Part shown: piece by piece, positions 26,870 to 35,012 of the stretch
How the letters are laid out: each line of letters starts with the position of its first letter
Position numbering within the stretch: the stretch's first letter is position 1
Assembly (NCBI RefSeq): GCF_051967575.1
Contig: NZ_JBQCJW010000001.1
Coordinates: 62,001 to 126,000 of the forward strand
Direction of reading: 5' to 3'
Length of the DNA stretch: 64,000 nt
Origin: Solibacillus silvestris_B
GTDB taxonomy: Bacteria > Bacillota > Bacilli > Bacillales_A > Planococcaceae
Made by a program: the position numbers and the translations under genes
The notes under the pieces: generated by a model
Database searches by the model: none
What the model was told of the DNA's origin: nothing
Seen by the model: only the letters and a program-made list of their open reading frames with translations

Positions 26870-27730
26870 ATGAAACATTATGGCAAAATTATAAAAGAAA
26901 TTAGAGTTGGGAAAGGCTATTCTCAGCAATATGTCTGTGAAAATATATGTACCCAGGGCAACTATTCAAAATTTGAAATCGAAGAAAGCAGAGAAATAAA
27001 ATTCTCTATACTGAATGATTTTTTAGGAAGGCTTGACATATCATTCGAGGAATTCAATTACATAAGCAACAATTATGAAATGCAGGACAGGCAAAAAATA
27101 CTGCACCAGTTTTATAATCAAACATATAATTCCGAGAGCGCTTTATATAAATTGAAAAATGATTGCAGTGCTTATTTACTGAAAAATCCTGAAGACAATT
27201 TATTATTAAATATTCGTACAGTTCTTGAAGGTATGATTGTTCTTGCAAAATCCAGTAATTTCGTACAGGCTACTGAAATATTATCCTCTATTTGGAAGGA
27301 TTTATCCCGCAGAAATACATTATACTTATCGGATATTTATTTGTTGAATGCGATTTTATTTATTTTTCCGAGGCATACTGCAATCGAAATTAAGGAATTT
27401 GCTTTTCGTCATATTGAGAAATATAAAGGGTTTCAGAACATAAACAAATTAAAAGTGAACTTTTTGATCAATCTATCACTTATTCATATAAAAGAAAAGG
27501 ATTTTGCAGATGCGCTCATTCTACTGAATGATGCGATCAAAAAATGTAAGAAGGAGCAACTTTTCATCAATCTGTCTATCTGTTACGTGAGAAAAGGCAT
27601 TTGCTTGAACTATTTGAAAAATGCTGATGAAGGTTTCTGTGAAAAGGGTTTAACCATTCTTAGGCTACTGGAACAAACGGAGCTGATAAACCTTTTGGAA
27701 AAAGAGGTTAATAGCCATTTACTCGTGTAG
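26870..27730 (+). CDS. Rgg/GadR/MutR-family transcriptional regulator
   Basis: A 286-residue regulator: an N-terminal HTH-XRE domain (residues 1-60, IIKEIRVGKGYSQQYVCENI then NYSKFEIEE) and a helical TPR-like C-terminal domain with repeated FINLSLIHIKEKDF-like helices. This matches the Rgg family, which often bind short peptides and control nearby exporters. Start 26870 is set by AGGTGAT just upstream; the upstream open frame runs through a GC-rich repeat and is not coding. It faces the ABC pair at 23119-26453. No small peptide gene was recognised nearby. Confidence 0.85.
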   Translation: MKHYGKIIKEIRVGKGYSQQYVCENICTQGNYSKFEIEESREIKFSILNDFLGRLDISFEEFNYISNNYEMQDRQKILHQFYNQTYNSESALYKLKNDCSAYLLKNPEDNLLLNIRTVLEGMIVLAKSSNFVQATEILSSIWKDLSRRNTLYLSDIYLLNAILFIFPRHTAIEIKEFAFRHIEKYKGFQNINKLKVNFLINLSLIHIKEKDFADALILLNDAIKKCKKEQLFINLSICYVRKGICLNYLKNADEGFCEKGLTILRLLEQTELINLLEKEVNSHLLV

Positions 27731-27752
27731 TTTTCCGCGTTTCGATACGGTG

Positions 27753-27787
27753 AAAGGGTAGCCGATATTAAACTTCGGCCACCCTTT
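27753..27787. terminator. Terminator between convergent genes
   Basis: AAAGGGTAGCCGA (27753-27765) and TCGGCCACCCTTT (27775-27787) form a 13-base stem with one mismatch between the ends of the Rgg gene and the DedA gene. T-rich bases follow on the plus side (GAATTTATTTC). Confidence 0.75.
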
Positions 27788-27791
27788 GAAT

Positions 27792-28436
27792 TTATTTCTT
27801 CTTATTTAAATTCATTTTGCGCTCCAATAATTTAATACGATATTTATAAATCGCATAAATTATAACTAACACAGCAATTGAAATAACAAATGGCTTTAAA
27901 TATTGTGTAAACAACTCCCCGGCTTGTTCCCAGTTTTCGCCTAGCTTAATGCCTAAATAGACATATAAAGCGGTAATCGGCAGCATGGCAAAAAACGTGT
28001 ATACCGAAAATTTCCACACATTCATTTTCGTCATGCCGCATGGAACGGAAATCGCTGTACGGACAATTGGCATGAAGCGCCCAAAAAATGCGACACCCGC
28101 CCCGTATTTAGCGAAAAACTTATCTGCGGCATTCACTTGCTTTTCGTTAACCAAGAAAAACTTCCCGTATTTTAACACGAGCGGGCGACCACCGTAGCGA
28201 CCTACTGCATATAATGTCAATGGGCCGATCGTTCCACCGACCGTTCCTGCAAGCACCATCAGCCAGTAATTAAATCCACCTTGAGAAATCCAAAATCCGG
28301 CTAATGGCAAAATAATCTCCGCTGGAATAAATTCAAAGCACAGCGCCAGCAAAACACCAAAATAGCCGAACCCTTTAAAAAACTCAATCATTGAAAAAAT
28401 GATTGTATCCAACAACGTAAAAACAACTCCAATCAT
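27792..28436 (-). CDS. DedA/VTT-family membrane protein
   Basis: A 214-residue DedA protein, thought to be a lipid scramblase or transporter of the UPF0056/DedA (VTT) type. Family marks are FIPAEIILPLAGFW near the N-terminus, GGTIGPLTLYAVGRYGG, and FFGRFMPIVRTAISVPCGMTKM. Hydrophobic stretches fill the rest, with a basic tail. The ATG at 28436 lacks a ribosome site; TTG at 28415 or 28412 with GGAG upstream could be the true start. It is transcribed alone. Confidence 0.9.
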   Translation of the reverse strand: MIGVVFTLLDTIIFSMIEFFKGFGYFGVLLALCFEFIPAEIILPLAGFWISQGGFNYWLMVLAGTVGGTIGPLTLYAVGRYGGRPLVLKYGKFFLVNEKQVNAADKFFAKYGAGVAFFGRFMPIVRTAISVPCGMTKMNVWKFSVYTFFAMLPITALYVYLGIKLGENWEQAGELFTQYLKPFVISIAVLVIIYAIYKYRIKLLERKMNLNKKK

Positions 28437-28698
28437 TTACATAATACATATTAAAATGGAAAAATCCGATTTTAAATAAAATGAGCATTACTGCATTCAT
28501 TTAGCATACAAAAACTTTAGGCGAATCACAATAGAAAACACGAAAACCTTCCGTTAATGTGGCCATTCTCTTTTAAATAGAACGCAGCTGGGCAATAAAT
28601 GTTTCCTGTTCAATGGAAATTTATCGACAATATAAAGAGGCGTTTATACGGCACTATTATAGTATGTATAGCCGCAATGCTATATGTCATCCAATGAA

Positions 28699-28733
28699 AA
28701 GAGGCATACCCAACTATATGTGGTATACCTCTT
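28699..28733 (-). terminator. Terminator after the 28741-30093 operon
   Basis: AAGAGGCATACC and GGTATACCTCTT form a 12-base stem with one G-U-type mismatch, just past the stop codon of the leftward gene. A short T-run (TTTTC) follows on the minus strand. Confidence 0.65.
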
Positions 28734-28740
28734 ACTAGTT

Positions 28741-29349
28741 TTATCTCTCCAATAAGTGTTGCGTTAAAGACGATTTTGCATTTAATTGTTGCAGCAATGC
28801 ATTCTCGTTGTTCGCTGTTTTCGATTGGATGAATTGTTCGATATGGCCGATGTTTTTCTGCATTTGCTCAATCCGCAACTTCGCCGCAGCATTCGGATTT
28901 TCTCCGGCACGCTCGACATAGCTTGAATAGGACGATTGCAATTTTTCCTTTGCCGCATTCATGCTATTCAGCATTTGAGCTTGGAAATTATTCATCAAAC
29001 CTCCTGCATAGGATTGTGTTAGTGAATGATCAACATTATTATAATCAGACATATAGAAATTTTCTTTTTGCGGCTGCTGTAAATTTCGAATCAGTATGGA
29101 GGCGAAATCATTCGTATTTTCTGTTGAGTTTAAGCCGTTTAATAAAGGCGTCGCACTGGAACTTGACAATAATTCAAATAATGCACCAGAATTTGTACCC
29201 GTTGTTTTTTCTTTATTATTTAAAGCGTTCATTAAATAATCTTCAAAGTTTGCGCTCGTCCCGCCAGTAAACGATGCTGATTTCGCTTGATAATAAGCCG
29301 GATTTATGAGTCCATTAATCTGGCCAAGTAAAGATAAATCATTGAACAT
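28741..29349 (-). CDS. Uncharacterised soluble protein rich in Asn, Ser and Gln
   Basis: A 202-residue protein without a signal peptide or membrane helix. It is rich in Asn, Ser, Gln and Leu. The N-terminal half looks flexible (GGTSANFEDYLMNALNN, then runs of S and T) and the C-terminal 80 residues should be helical (QAQMLNSMNAAKEKLQSSY). The overall look resembles secreted or flagella-associated Bacillus proteins, but I do not recognise the family. A perfect GGAGGTG precedes the ATG. It lies 48 bases after the AIM24 gene, probably in one operon. Confidence 0.75.
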   Translation of the reverse strand: MFNDLSLLGQINGLINPAYYQAKSASFTGGTSANFEDYLMNALNNKEKTTGTNSGALFELLSSSSATPLLNGLNSTENTNDFASILIRNLQQPQKENFYMSDYNNVDHSLTQSYAGGLMNNFQAQMLNSMNAAKEKLQSSYSSYVERAGENPNAAAKLRIEQMQKNIGHIEQFIQSKTANNENALLQQLNAKSSLTQHLLER

Positions 29350-29397
29350 GAGAACACCTCCTTCGTCTATTTCGTCATATTTTTTGGATACGTTTTA

Positions 29398-30093
29398 TCA
29401 GTTATTCGTCTGGTCGTAATACGTTTCCTCATACGGCTGGACAATAACAAAGCCATCCCCTTCAAACTTCATCTGAATCGATTCGCCGCTTCCACGACCA
29501 ATCATCGTGCGGAAGCTAATATCTGTATGGAAATTCGGCGTTAAATTGCCGGACCATGCAATTGTCGCATTTGGATCTGTGAACACCGGCTTTCCAGGTG
29601 TCACCCGCAATGTCAGCGGCTCATAATGGCTTGTAATCGCAATTAAGCCCGTTCCTGAGCACTTTACATTGAACAGTCCGCCTGCCATCATGCCCGCAAC
29701 TTTACGCATCATTTTCACTTCATGTTTGACGGATGGCTCAAATGCCAGTAAATCATTGCCGTTAACAAATATATCGTCACTTTGTAAATTAAGTAAAATG
29801 ATTTTTTTCCCTTTATCGGCCAAATATAGCTTCCCTTTTCCGCTTGCTTTCATTAGTTGCGTGCCTTCCCCTGTCAAAGCTTTTTTGAACATATTGCCAA
29901 TCCCATGCTCTGTCAGCTTTTCACGCTCGAATTTAATGCTGCCTTCATATGCAATCATTGCCCCCATTTTTGTCCACACAAGGTCGGTTAAGTTTACTTC
30001 CAATAGACGGTCGGTTTCCAGTTCGAAATAGCCTCGTTGCTCATCGGATTCCGCCGTTTTCTTAACGAATTCCTCGATTGTATATTTGCTCAT
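29398..30093 (-). CDS. AIM24 family protein
   Basis: A 231-residue protein of the AIM24 (TIGR00266-like) family: beta-rich throughout, with MIAYEGSIKFE, GEGTQLMKASGKGKLYLAD, LLAFEPSVKHEVKM, and the glycine-rich SFRTMIGRGSGESIQMKF near the end. The bacterial role is not well fixed; family members are soluble beta-sandwich proteins. GAGGA lies seven bases before the ATG. The following gene is probably co-transcribed. Confidence 0.88.
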   Translation of the reverse strand: MSKYTIEEFVKKTAESDEQRGYFELETDRLLEVNLTDLVWTKMGAMIAYEGSIKFEREKLTEHGIGNMFKKALTGEGTQLMKASGKGKLYLADKGKKIILLNLQSDDIFVNGNDLLAFEPSVKHEVKMMRKVAGMMAGGLFNVKCSGTGLIAITSHYEPLTLRVTPGKPVFTDPNATIAWSGNLTPNFHTDISFRTMIGRGSGESIQMKFEGDGFVIVQPYEETYYDQTNN

Positions 30094-30113
30094 CGTTTAT
30101 TCCTCTTTTCATT

Positions 30114-30941
30114 TTTAATTTTTAATAATTCATCAAATGGCCCAATTTGCCAACATATAGCAACGAATAATTACCTGTAAATAATCGGCATTGTGTCACT
30201 CCACAGGAAAATTACTTCTTAAAAGCCATTGTATGTTGATTGACCATTGCTCAAGCCAAACTTGTTGATACTTTATATACGGATAATATTACAAAAAGTT
30301 TCCATAAAATGCTTTTTCCCTATTCAAATTATAAATCATATATCTCTCTGGCATATTCTGCATGAAAAACTGAACTTAAGATCATTAACTGTTTTAACTG
30401 TCATTGCTCAATTTTCAGCTCATGCGTAATACACTTTACTACAGGCCCTTGTCTCCGAAAAAGTCGAGGATTATTTGAACGCACCGGCAGGACAGTAAAA
30501 AAGGACTGATGCCTGATTATAAGATGAATAGGATACGCTACTTATCGTTTCGGCTTTTAAGAAAACTGATTAAACATCCATTTAGATGAATAGACGGAGA
30601 GATTCCGCTTATTGACTTGAATAGCAGAAAAATGGATAGTTTTATTTTGAATAGACGAAAAATCCCCCCTTATACAACCCCAAAATGAGGTACTTTCCGC
30701 ACTTAACCGGAAAATCTGCGGTTATCTTTCTTCCGTTCGTCACTTAATAGAGAAATATAAATAGAATTCCCTGTTTATAATCATACAAAAATATCCAGCG
30801 ACAAAATAATACGTATTACGGCCGATTCGAAAACAAATCTTACGGGATGCTACGGTAAATGTAAGCTTAGTTGCTTAAAATGTTAACTTTGCACCCTTTT
30901 TTCTTTACTGATTGTCCAAAAAAGTAATATTATTTTTACTA
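30114..30941. other. Long intergenic region with palindromic repeats, no gene seen
   Basis: About 830 bases with no frame that has both a ribosome site and protein-like composition. It contains copies of a 25-base hairpin family (see 30589-30672) and a hairpin TAACCG with CGGTTA near 30704-30724. The rest is AT-rich and unremarkable. Confidence 0.6.
30589..30672. repeat. Palindromic hairpin repeats (AATAGACGGA family)
   Basis: AATAGACGGA at 30589-30598 faces TCCGCTTATT at 30604-30613 across a five-base loop. A second, degenerate copy starts with GAATAGACGA at 30649. The same family forms a denser array at 50016-50205, with the same arms and loop. Confidence 0.7.
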
Positions 30942-30984
30942 AATGTAAAAAATAGTTTACCATAAGTGAAAAATATGTTACATT
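30942..30984 (+). promoter_or_regulatory. Candidate operator/promoter of the HTH-membrane-hydrolase operon
   Basis: Nested inverted repeats lie 26-68 bases before the HTH gene: AATGTAA (30942-30948) with TTACATT (30978-30984), and GTAAA (30945-30949) with TTTAC (30956-30960). Small XRE regulators often repress their own operon from such sites. The promoter boxes themselves are not clear. Confidence 0.45.
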
Positions 30985-31009
30985 CATTATTAAGAAGAGG
31001 TGATAATGG

Positions 31010-31240
31010 ATGCCAATAAATAACGAAAGAATGATTCATAATCGAATTGTTGTGCTAAGGGCCGAACGTGGCTTATCCCAAAAAGATTTAGCAGATCAAT
31101 TAGGTGTCAGCAGACAAACGATTATTTCCCTTGAAAAAAATCGTTATAACCCATCTTTAAAATTGGCTTTTGAAATTGCTTTACTGTTTGGCGTGGAACT
31201 GCAGGAAGTTTTTCAATATGAATTTGGAAAGGAGAAATAA
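31010..31240 (+). CDS. Small HTH-XRE transcriptional regulator
   Basis: A 76-residue Cro/C1-type DNA-binding protein. The HTH spans residues 14-65: VVLRAERGLSQKDLADQLG, then SRQTIISLEKNRYNPSLKLA. It has almost nothing beyond the DNA-binding domain, as in YozG/PadR-unrelated small XRE regulators that pair with membrane proteins. AGAGGTGA lies six bases before the ATG. The next gene begins two bases after its stop codon. Confidence 0.92.
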   Translation: MPINNERMIHNRIVVLRAERGLSQKDLADQLGVSRQTIISLEKNRYNPSLKLAFEIALLFGVELQEVFQYEFGKEK

Positions 31241-31242
31241 CG

Positions 31243-31545
31243 ATGGATGTTTTTATGGCTGTTTTACGAATTCTTTATGTACTTATTTTCTTTGCCGCTG
31301 TTTTTATTGTATTGAAATTTGAATGGGGGGAAGAAAGCAAGGATGAACGCGGGAAAAGCATTTCAAATAAATCATATGGACTTGTATTTCCCTTAATTCC
31401 GCTAGGCTGGTTTGTGATTGAATTATATGATCAATTTATTCACCACCTCACTTATGAAACGTACAAATTAGTTATCTGGTTTTTAATTACTGGACTGATG
31501 GTGCTTCATGCAACGCTTGTTTCTATATTAAGGAGAAGATATTAA
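31243..31545 (+). CDS. Small membrane protein paired with HTH regulator
   Basis: A 100-residue protein with three likely membrane helices (about 5-23, 44-62, 74-94) and a charged loop EWGEESKDERGKS between the first two. I do not name the family; small DUF2178-like membrane proteins paired with XRE regulators have this look. AAAGGAG lies eight bases before the ATG, and the spacing shows co-transcription with the regulator and the hydrolase gene. Confidence 0.8.
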   Translation: MDVFMAVLRILYVLIFFAAVFIVLKFEWGEESKDERGKSISNKSYGLVFPLIPLGWFVIELYDQFIHHLTYETYKLVIWFLITGLMVLHATLVSILRRRY

Positions 31546-31573
31546 ATTACAACTTTGTAATTGGAAAGGATGT

Positions 31574-32887
31574 ATGGCGATGAATAGTTGGGCTTGGATC
31601 GGATTGTCATCTATTATTTTTTTTACGCTTTTGCCTTTCGTTAATAAGAAAAACCGGACTAAAGCGGAAATGCAAAAAGCGATTGTAACAGTCGGAACTG
31701 TCATTGGAATTATCATTGCGGTTTCATTTTTCCACGTAAATTACATCGCAGCTTTGCTATTCGGTCTTCTTGCTGTCATTTTACTTGATCGTAAAACATA
31801 TACAAAAAAACGATTGTCCATTTACGGCCTAATGGTGCTTGCAGTCGGAATTGCAGCATTTGCAGTTTTCCGGGACAATCCTGATTATGTATTAAAACAT
31901 TTAAAAGAAAACCCACAAAGCTCTTCTTTGTTTGTTGCTGAAAACGGGATGCCGTTTATTGCTTATCACTCGGATGTTGTCCGCCCTTTAGCCAGTACCG
32001 TAAAAATACTTATAGCCGTCGAATATGCAATGCAAGTCGATGCAAATACCATTCAAAAAAATGACACCGTATCTTTGGAAGAATTAAACCGCTTTTACTT
32101 AAAAAACTCAGATGGCGGAGCACATGAAGCATGGTTAAATATCATGAAAAGTGACGGAAAAATAAAAAATAATGAAGTTTCACTGCATGATGTGGCAAAA
32201 GGCATGATTACTTATAGTTCAAATGCCAACACAGATTTTCTAATCGGAAAACTGGGCATCAACTCTATAAACGAGCGGGCAAAAGCGCTAGGCATTGAAA
32301 AGCATGAAGAAGTCTATCCAATAGTCAGTGCTCTCTTTATTCCTGAGCATGTTCAGCAAGAAGACATCGATGAAAAAGAATTAATAAAAATACTTGAACG
32401 GATGCCTATCGATGAGTATCGTTCTCTATCCACTATGTTAAGTCAGCATATGAAAACTGGCATGATTAAAACGACCGATGCAACATTCAACTTGTCCCCT
32501 GCGCTGCAAAAAGTATGGTCGGACCGCTTAATCGGTGCCTCAGCAAATGATTACGGCAAATTGCTCGCTATCATTTCAAATGACGAACTGCCTAATGTCG
32601 CCGCTGAAACGATAAGAGATTTGCTTGAATGGCCAATGCAGCTAAATCAGGATAATCAGAAGCATTTTGCTTACATTGGCGCAAAAGGCGGTTCGACAAT
32701 GTTCATTCTAAACAATGCCATGTACGCACAAAACCTTAACGGCGATCAATATGAGCTTGTCCTTCTAATGGACGACCTCAATATAATGGAACAGCTCCTC
32801 ATCAGCAACAATCGCCATTCATTCGAGTCAAAGCTGTTAAACAGTAAAGATTATCGCATGAAAGTGCTGAACGAGCTAGCCGAATGA
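31574..32887 (+). CDS. Membrane-anchored serine hydrolase (class A beta-lactamase-like)
   Basis: A 437-residue protein: four membrane helices in residues 5-100, then an extracytoplasmic domain with the serine beta-lactamase/PBP motifs. These are S141-T-V-K144 (SxxK), S215-S-N217 (SxN), and K371-G-G373 in place of KTG. The distance between motifs fits class A enzymes. The membrane bundle is unusual for a secreted beta-lactamase, so it may act on peptidoglycan-like or peptide substrates rather than give drug resistance. It is the last gene of the HTH-membrane operon. The start is ATG 31574, or ATG 31580 with better spacing to GGAAAGGA. Confidence 0.82.
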   Translation: MAMNSWAWIGLSSIIFFTLLPFVNKKNRTKAEMQKAIVTVGTVIGIIIAVSFFHVNYIAALLFGLLAVILLDRKTYTKKRLSIYGLMVLAVGIAAFAVFRDNPDYVLKHLKENPQSSSLFVAENGMPFIAYHSDVVRPLASTVKILIAVEYAMQVDANTIQKNDTVSLEELNRFYLKNSDGGAHEAWLNIMKSDGKIKNNEVSLHDVAKGMITYSSNANTDFLIGKLGINSINERAKALGIEKHEEVYPIVSALFIPEHVQQEDIDEKELIKILERMPIDEYRSLSTMLSQHMKTGMIKTTDATFNLSPALQKVWSDRLIGASANDYGKLLAIISNDELPNVAAETIRDLLEWPMQLNQDNQKHFAYIGAKGGSTMFILNNAMYAQNLNGDQYELVLLMDDLNIMEQLLISNNRHSFESKLLNSKDYRMKVLNELAE

Positions 32888-33102
32888 GCACTTATAGCCG
32901 AAGCTGGCATCTTGCCACAAGTTCATTTTGCTCAGTGCAGCATATGCAAAATCAAAAATAGTGCTGAGAATTTACGGAGAAAATGACCGTGACAATAAAT
33001 ATATGGAATGCGGAAAGCGCTAATATTTTGGAAAAAGGCATTTCATACAACCCTATCTGCTTTTAATATGCAGAAGCGTAAATTATCAAAAAGGAGAACT
33101 GT

Positions 33103-33666
33103 ATGCGACCATCATTAACGAAAAGCATCCAGCTGAATGACTTTCTGAATTACTACTGGTTAAAGGAAGAACTGACGCAATTTTGCCAAGAACATGGCCT
33201 AAGTACATCTGGATCAAAAGAGGATATTACAGACCGAATAAAAATCTATTTACAAACAGGAGAAATTGTTAAGCCTGCGCGCAAACGTTCTCCAAAAAAG
33301 ACCGCAGCGGACAATGATTTAACATTGGATACTATTATAGCGGATGGACATAAATGCAGTCAGAACGTGCGTTATTTTTTCAAAAGCCATATCCCAAACT
33401 TTCATTTTTCCACCTATATTCAAAACTATTTTAAAGAAAACATAGGAAAAACGTACAAGGATGTCATCAATGCATGGCATGAAGAACAGCAACGCCTTAA
33501 GGATCCATTGTACATTAAAGAAATTGCTCCTCAATTTGAATACAATCAATTTACCCGTGATTTTTTCGCTGATCCTGCTAATAAAGGAAAAACGAAAAAG
33601 GAAGCAATTGCTGCATGGAACATCATAAAATCGAAACCCGGTGACAACAAATACAAACCTCTTTAA
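33103..33666 (+). CDS. SAP domain / DUF6434 protein
   Basis: A 187-residue basic protein. Residues about 10-55 form a SAP-like helix-extended-loop-helix (LNYYWLKEELTQFCQEHGL then GSKEDITDRI), a DNA/RNA-binding fold. The C-terminal half (about 75-180) matches DUF6434, with VRYFFKSHIPNFHFSTYIQN and a repeat-like segment FTRDFFADPANKGKTKKEA. AAAAGGAG lies seven bases before the ATG. It stands alone and is followed by a terminator. A nucleic-acid role is likely but not specified. Confidence 0.85.
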   Translation: MRPSLTKSIQLNDFLNYYWLKEELTQFCQEHGLSTSGSKEDITDRIKIYLQTGEIVKPARKRSPKKTAADNDLTLDTIIADGHKCSQNVRYFFKSHIPNFHFSTYIQNYFKENIGKTYKDVINAWHEEQQRLKDPLYIKEIAPQFEYNQFTRDFFADPANKGKTKKEAIAAWNIIKSKPGDNKYKPL

Positions 33667-33708
33667 AACAACCAACCAAAACTTGAGAGTGAAATCATTT
33701 AAAGTTGC

Positions 33709-33757
33709 TCCCTGTAAGATGACACTAAAAAAATTCATCTTTCAGGGACTTTTTATT
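33709..33757 (+). terminator. Terminator after the SAP-domain gene
   Basis: TCCCTGTAAGATGA (33709-33722) and TCATCTTTCAGGGA (33735-33748) form a 14-base stem with one mismatch, followed by CTTTTTATTT. The bases from here to 34054 show no gene: one rightward open frame there has no ribosome site and odd composition. Confidence 0.85.
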
Positions 33758-34054
33758 TGCATTGAAAAACATAGATCAGGGCGAATAAATACCGCTTAGA
33801 ATAATCATGCCCTTAGTCAGCAAAACCAAATAAAGAAGATTCCCTGCGCAAAACGATTATATGACAATAATAAATCATACTTTCTATGAACTCTCCGCTT
33901 CCCGATTATCATGTGATCCGCGCATGAAATCCAGCACATATATGCAAATCACCTATAACCATCACAATTTATTTTTCATAGCAGTGCGAAAATGGCCATT
34001 TCCAAAGTACAATGAAAATAACCCCTATAGCTTCCCGTTTCACACGAAGAATTT

Positions 34055-34084
34055 TACCTGTTATTGTATTTTTTCTACCTGTTA
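34055..34084 (+). promoter_or_regulatory. Tandem LytTR binding boxes
   Basis: Two identical 9-base direct repeats TACCTGTTA start at 34055 and 34076, exactly 21 bases apart, so they face the same side of the helix. LytTR regulators bind paired direct repeats with this spacing. The pair ends ten bases before a -35-like TTGAAG (34094-34099), with TACAAT at 34119-34124 and the LytTR gene at 34147. Confidence 0.7.
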
Positions 34085-34093
34085 CAGGCGATT

Positions 34094-34124
34094 TTGAAGA
34101 GCATTCAAATTTCAATGCTACAAT
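34094..34124 (+). promoter_or_regulatory. Promoter of the LytTR-DUF3021-ABC operon
   Basis: TTGAAG (34094-34099) and TACAAT (34119-34124) are 19 bases apart, a poor spacing that would suit an activator-dependent promoter. The LytTR boxes lie just upstream. Confidence 0.5.
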
Positions 34125-34146
34125 ATTTCCAAGAGAGGAGTAACTG

Positions 34147-34599
34147 ATGAAAGTTCATCTACATATTGAAAACGAGCGACATGAAATTGAAGTTCACATT
34201 CATGCCCCTAAATATGACGAGGCAGTTGAACAGTTAATGAAAAAACTAAATGGCTCATTACAGGACAGTATCGCAGGCTATTTAAACGGAGACATTCATT
34301 TACTAAAACCGCAACATATTTATTCGATTTTTTCTGAAGAAGGAAAAGTTTTTTTACAAACAAATGAGGAAGAATTTGAAGCGAAAAACAAATTGTACGA
34401 ATTGGAAGAGCGCCTTCATTCAAGCTTTATACGCGTGAATAAATCAATGCTTGTTAATATCGAAAAAATCGTTGCCATCAAATCAAAAGTGCTCGGCAAT
34501 CCCCAAATTGTATTGGCGAATGAAACGACAGTGCCTGTTAGCCGAAATTACTTCAAATTATTAAAAGATGCACTCGGATTGGGAGGTGCCGGCAAATGA
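34147..34599 (+). CDS. LytTR-domain DNA-binding protein
   Basis: A 150-residue regulator without a receiver domain. The C-terminal 100 residues are a LytTR domain (HIYSIFSEEGKVFLQT, then LHSSFIRVNKSMLVNIEKI and VPVSRNYFKLLKDAL). The N-terminal 45 residues form a small charged domain of their own. This type is usually followed by a DUF3021 membrane protein, as here, and the two control each other and nearby ABC exporters. GAGAGGAG precedes the ATG by seven bases. Confidence 0.92.
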   Translation: MKVHLHIENERHEIEVHIHAPKYDEAVEQLMKKLNGSLQDSIAGYLNGDIHLLKPQHIYSIFSEEGKVFLQTNEEEFEAKNKLYELEERLHSSFIRVNKSMLVNIEKIVAIKSKVLGNPQIVLANETTVPVSRNYFKLLKDALGLGGAGK

Positions 34600-35012
34600 G
34601 GAACTTTTTGATCAGCTGCTTTGTGAGCGTGTTCATGTCCTATTTAACGATTGCGATTATAACGTACAATGACGAGACGATCAGTTGGTCAAGTGCGGAA
34701 TTATTGCATCAATTTCTGTTCGCTCTCTTACTGGGCGTGATGATTGGTTGTGCAAATTGTTTATTTTCCATTAAGCATTGGCCGTATATTACCGTCTTGT
34801 CTCTTCATTATGGCATTGTGCTTTTTTCCGTTTATACAATCGGACATTTCGGAGATTGGTTTTCATTATATGAGCCGACAACGGCATTGTTATTATTTAT
34901 CGAATGCACGGGGATTTATATGGTTGTTTCGTTGTTTATTTATATTTCGATGAAGAAAGATGTGGAACGAATGAATTTGATTTTAAAACAAAATCGGGGT
35001 GACAAGCGATGA
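34596..35012 (+). CDS. DUF3021 family membrane protein
   Basis: A 138-residue protein with four membrane helices (about 5-22, 40-58, 65-85, 95-118), the normal DUF3021 layout. It overlaps the LytTR gene and the ABC ATPase gene by four bases each (ATGA). DUF3021 proteins accompany LytTR regulators and are thought to hold them inactive at the membrane; that role is inferred here from context. Confidence 0.88.
   Translation: MRNFLISCFVSVFMSYLTIAIITYNDETISWSSAELLHQFLFALLLGVMIGCANCLFSIKHWPYITVLSLHYGIVLFSVYTIGHFGDWFSLYEPTTALLLFIECTGIYMVVSLFIYISMKKDVERMNLILKQNRGDKR

Noticed and set aside
30247..30429. Rightward open frame of 60 codons in the long intergenic region.
   Set aside because: No ribosome site, Ile/Leu/His-rich by AT bias only.
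33861..34097. Rightward open frame of 78 codons.
   Set aside because: No ribosome site, unlikely composition, and it runs through the LytTR boxes.
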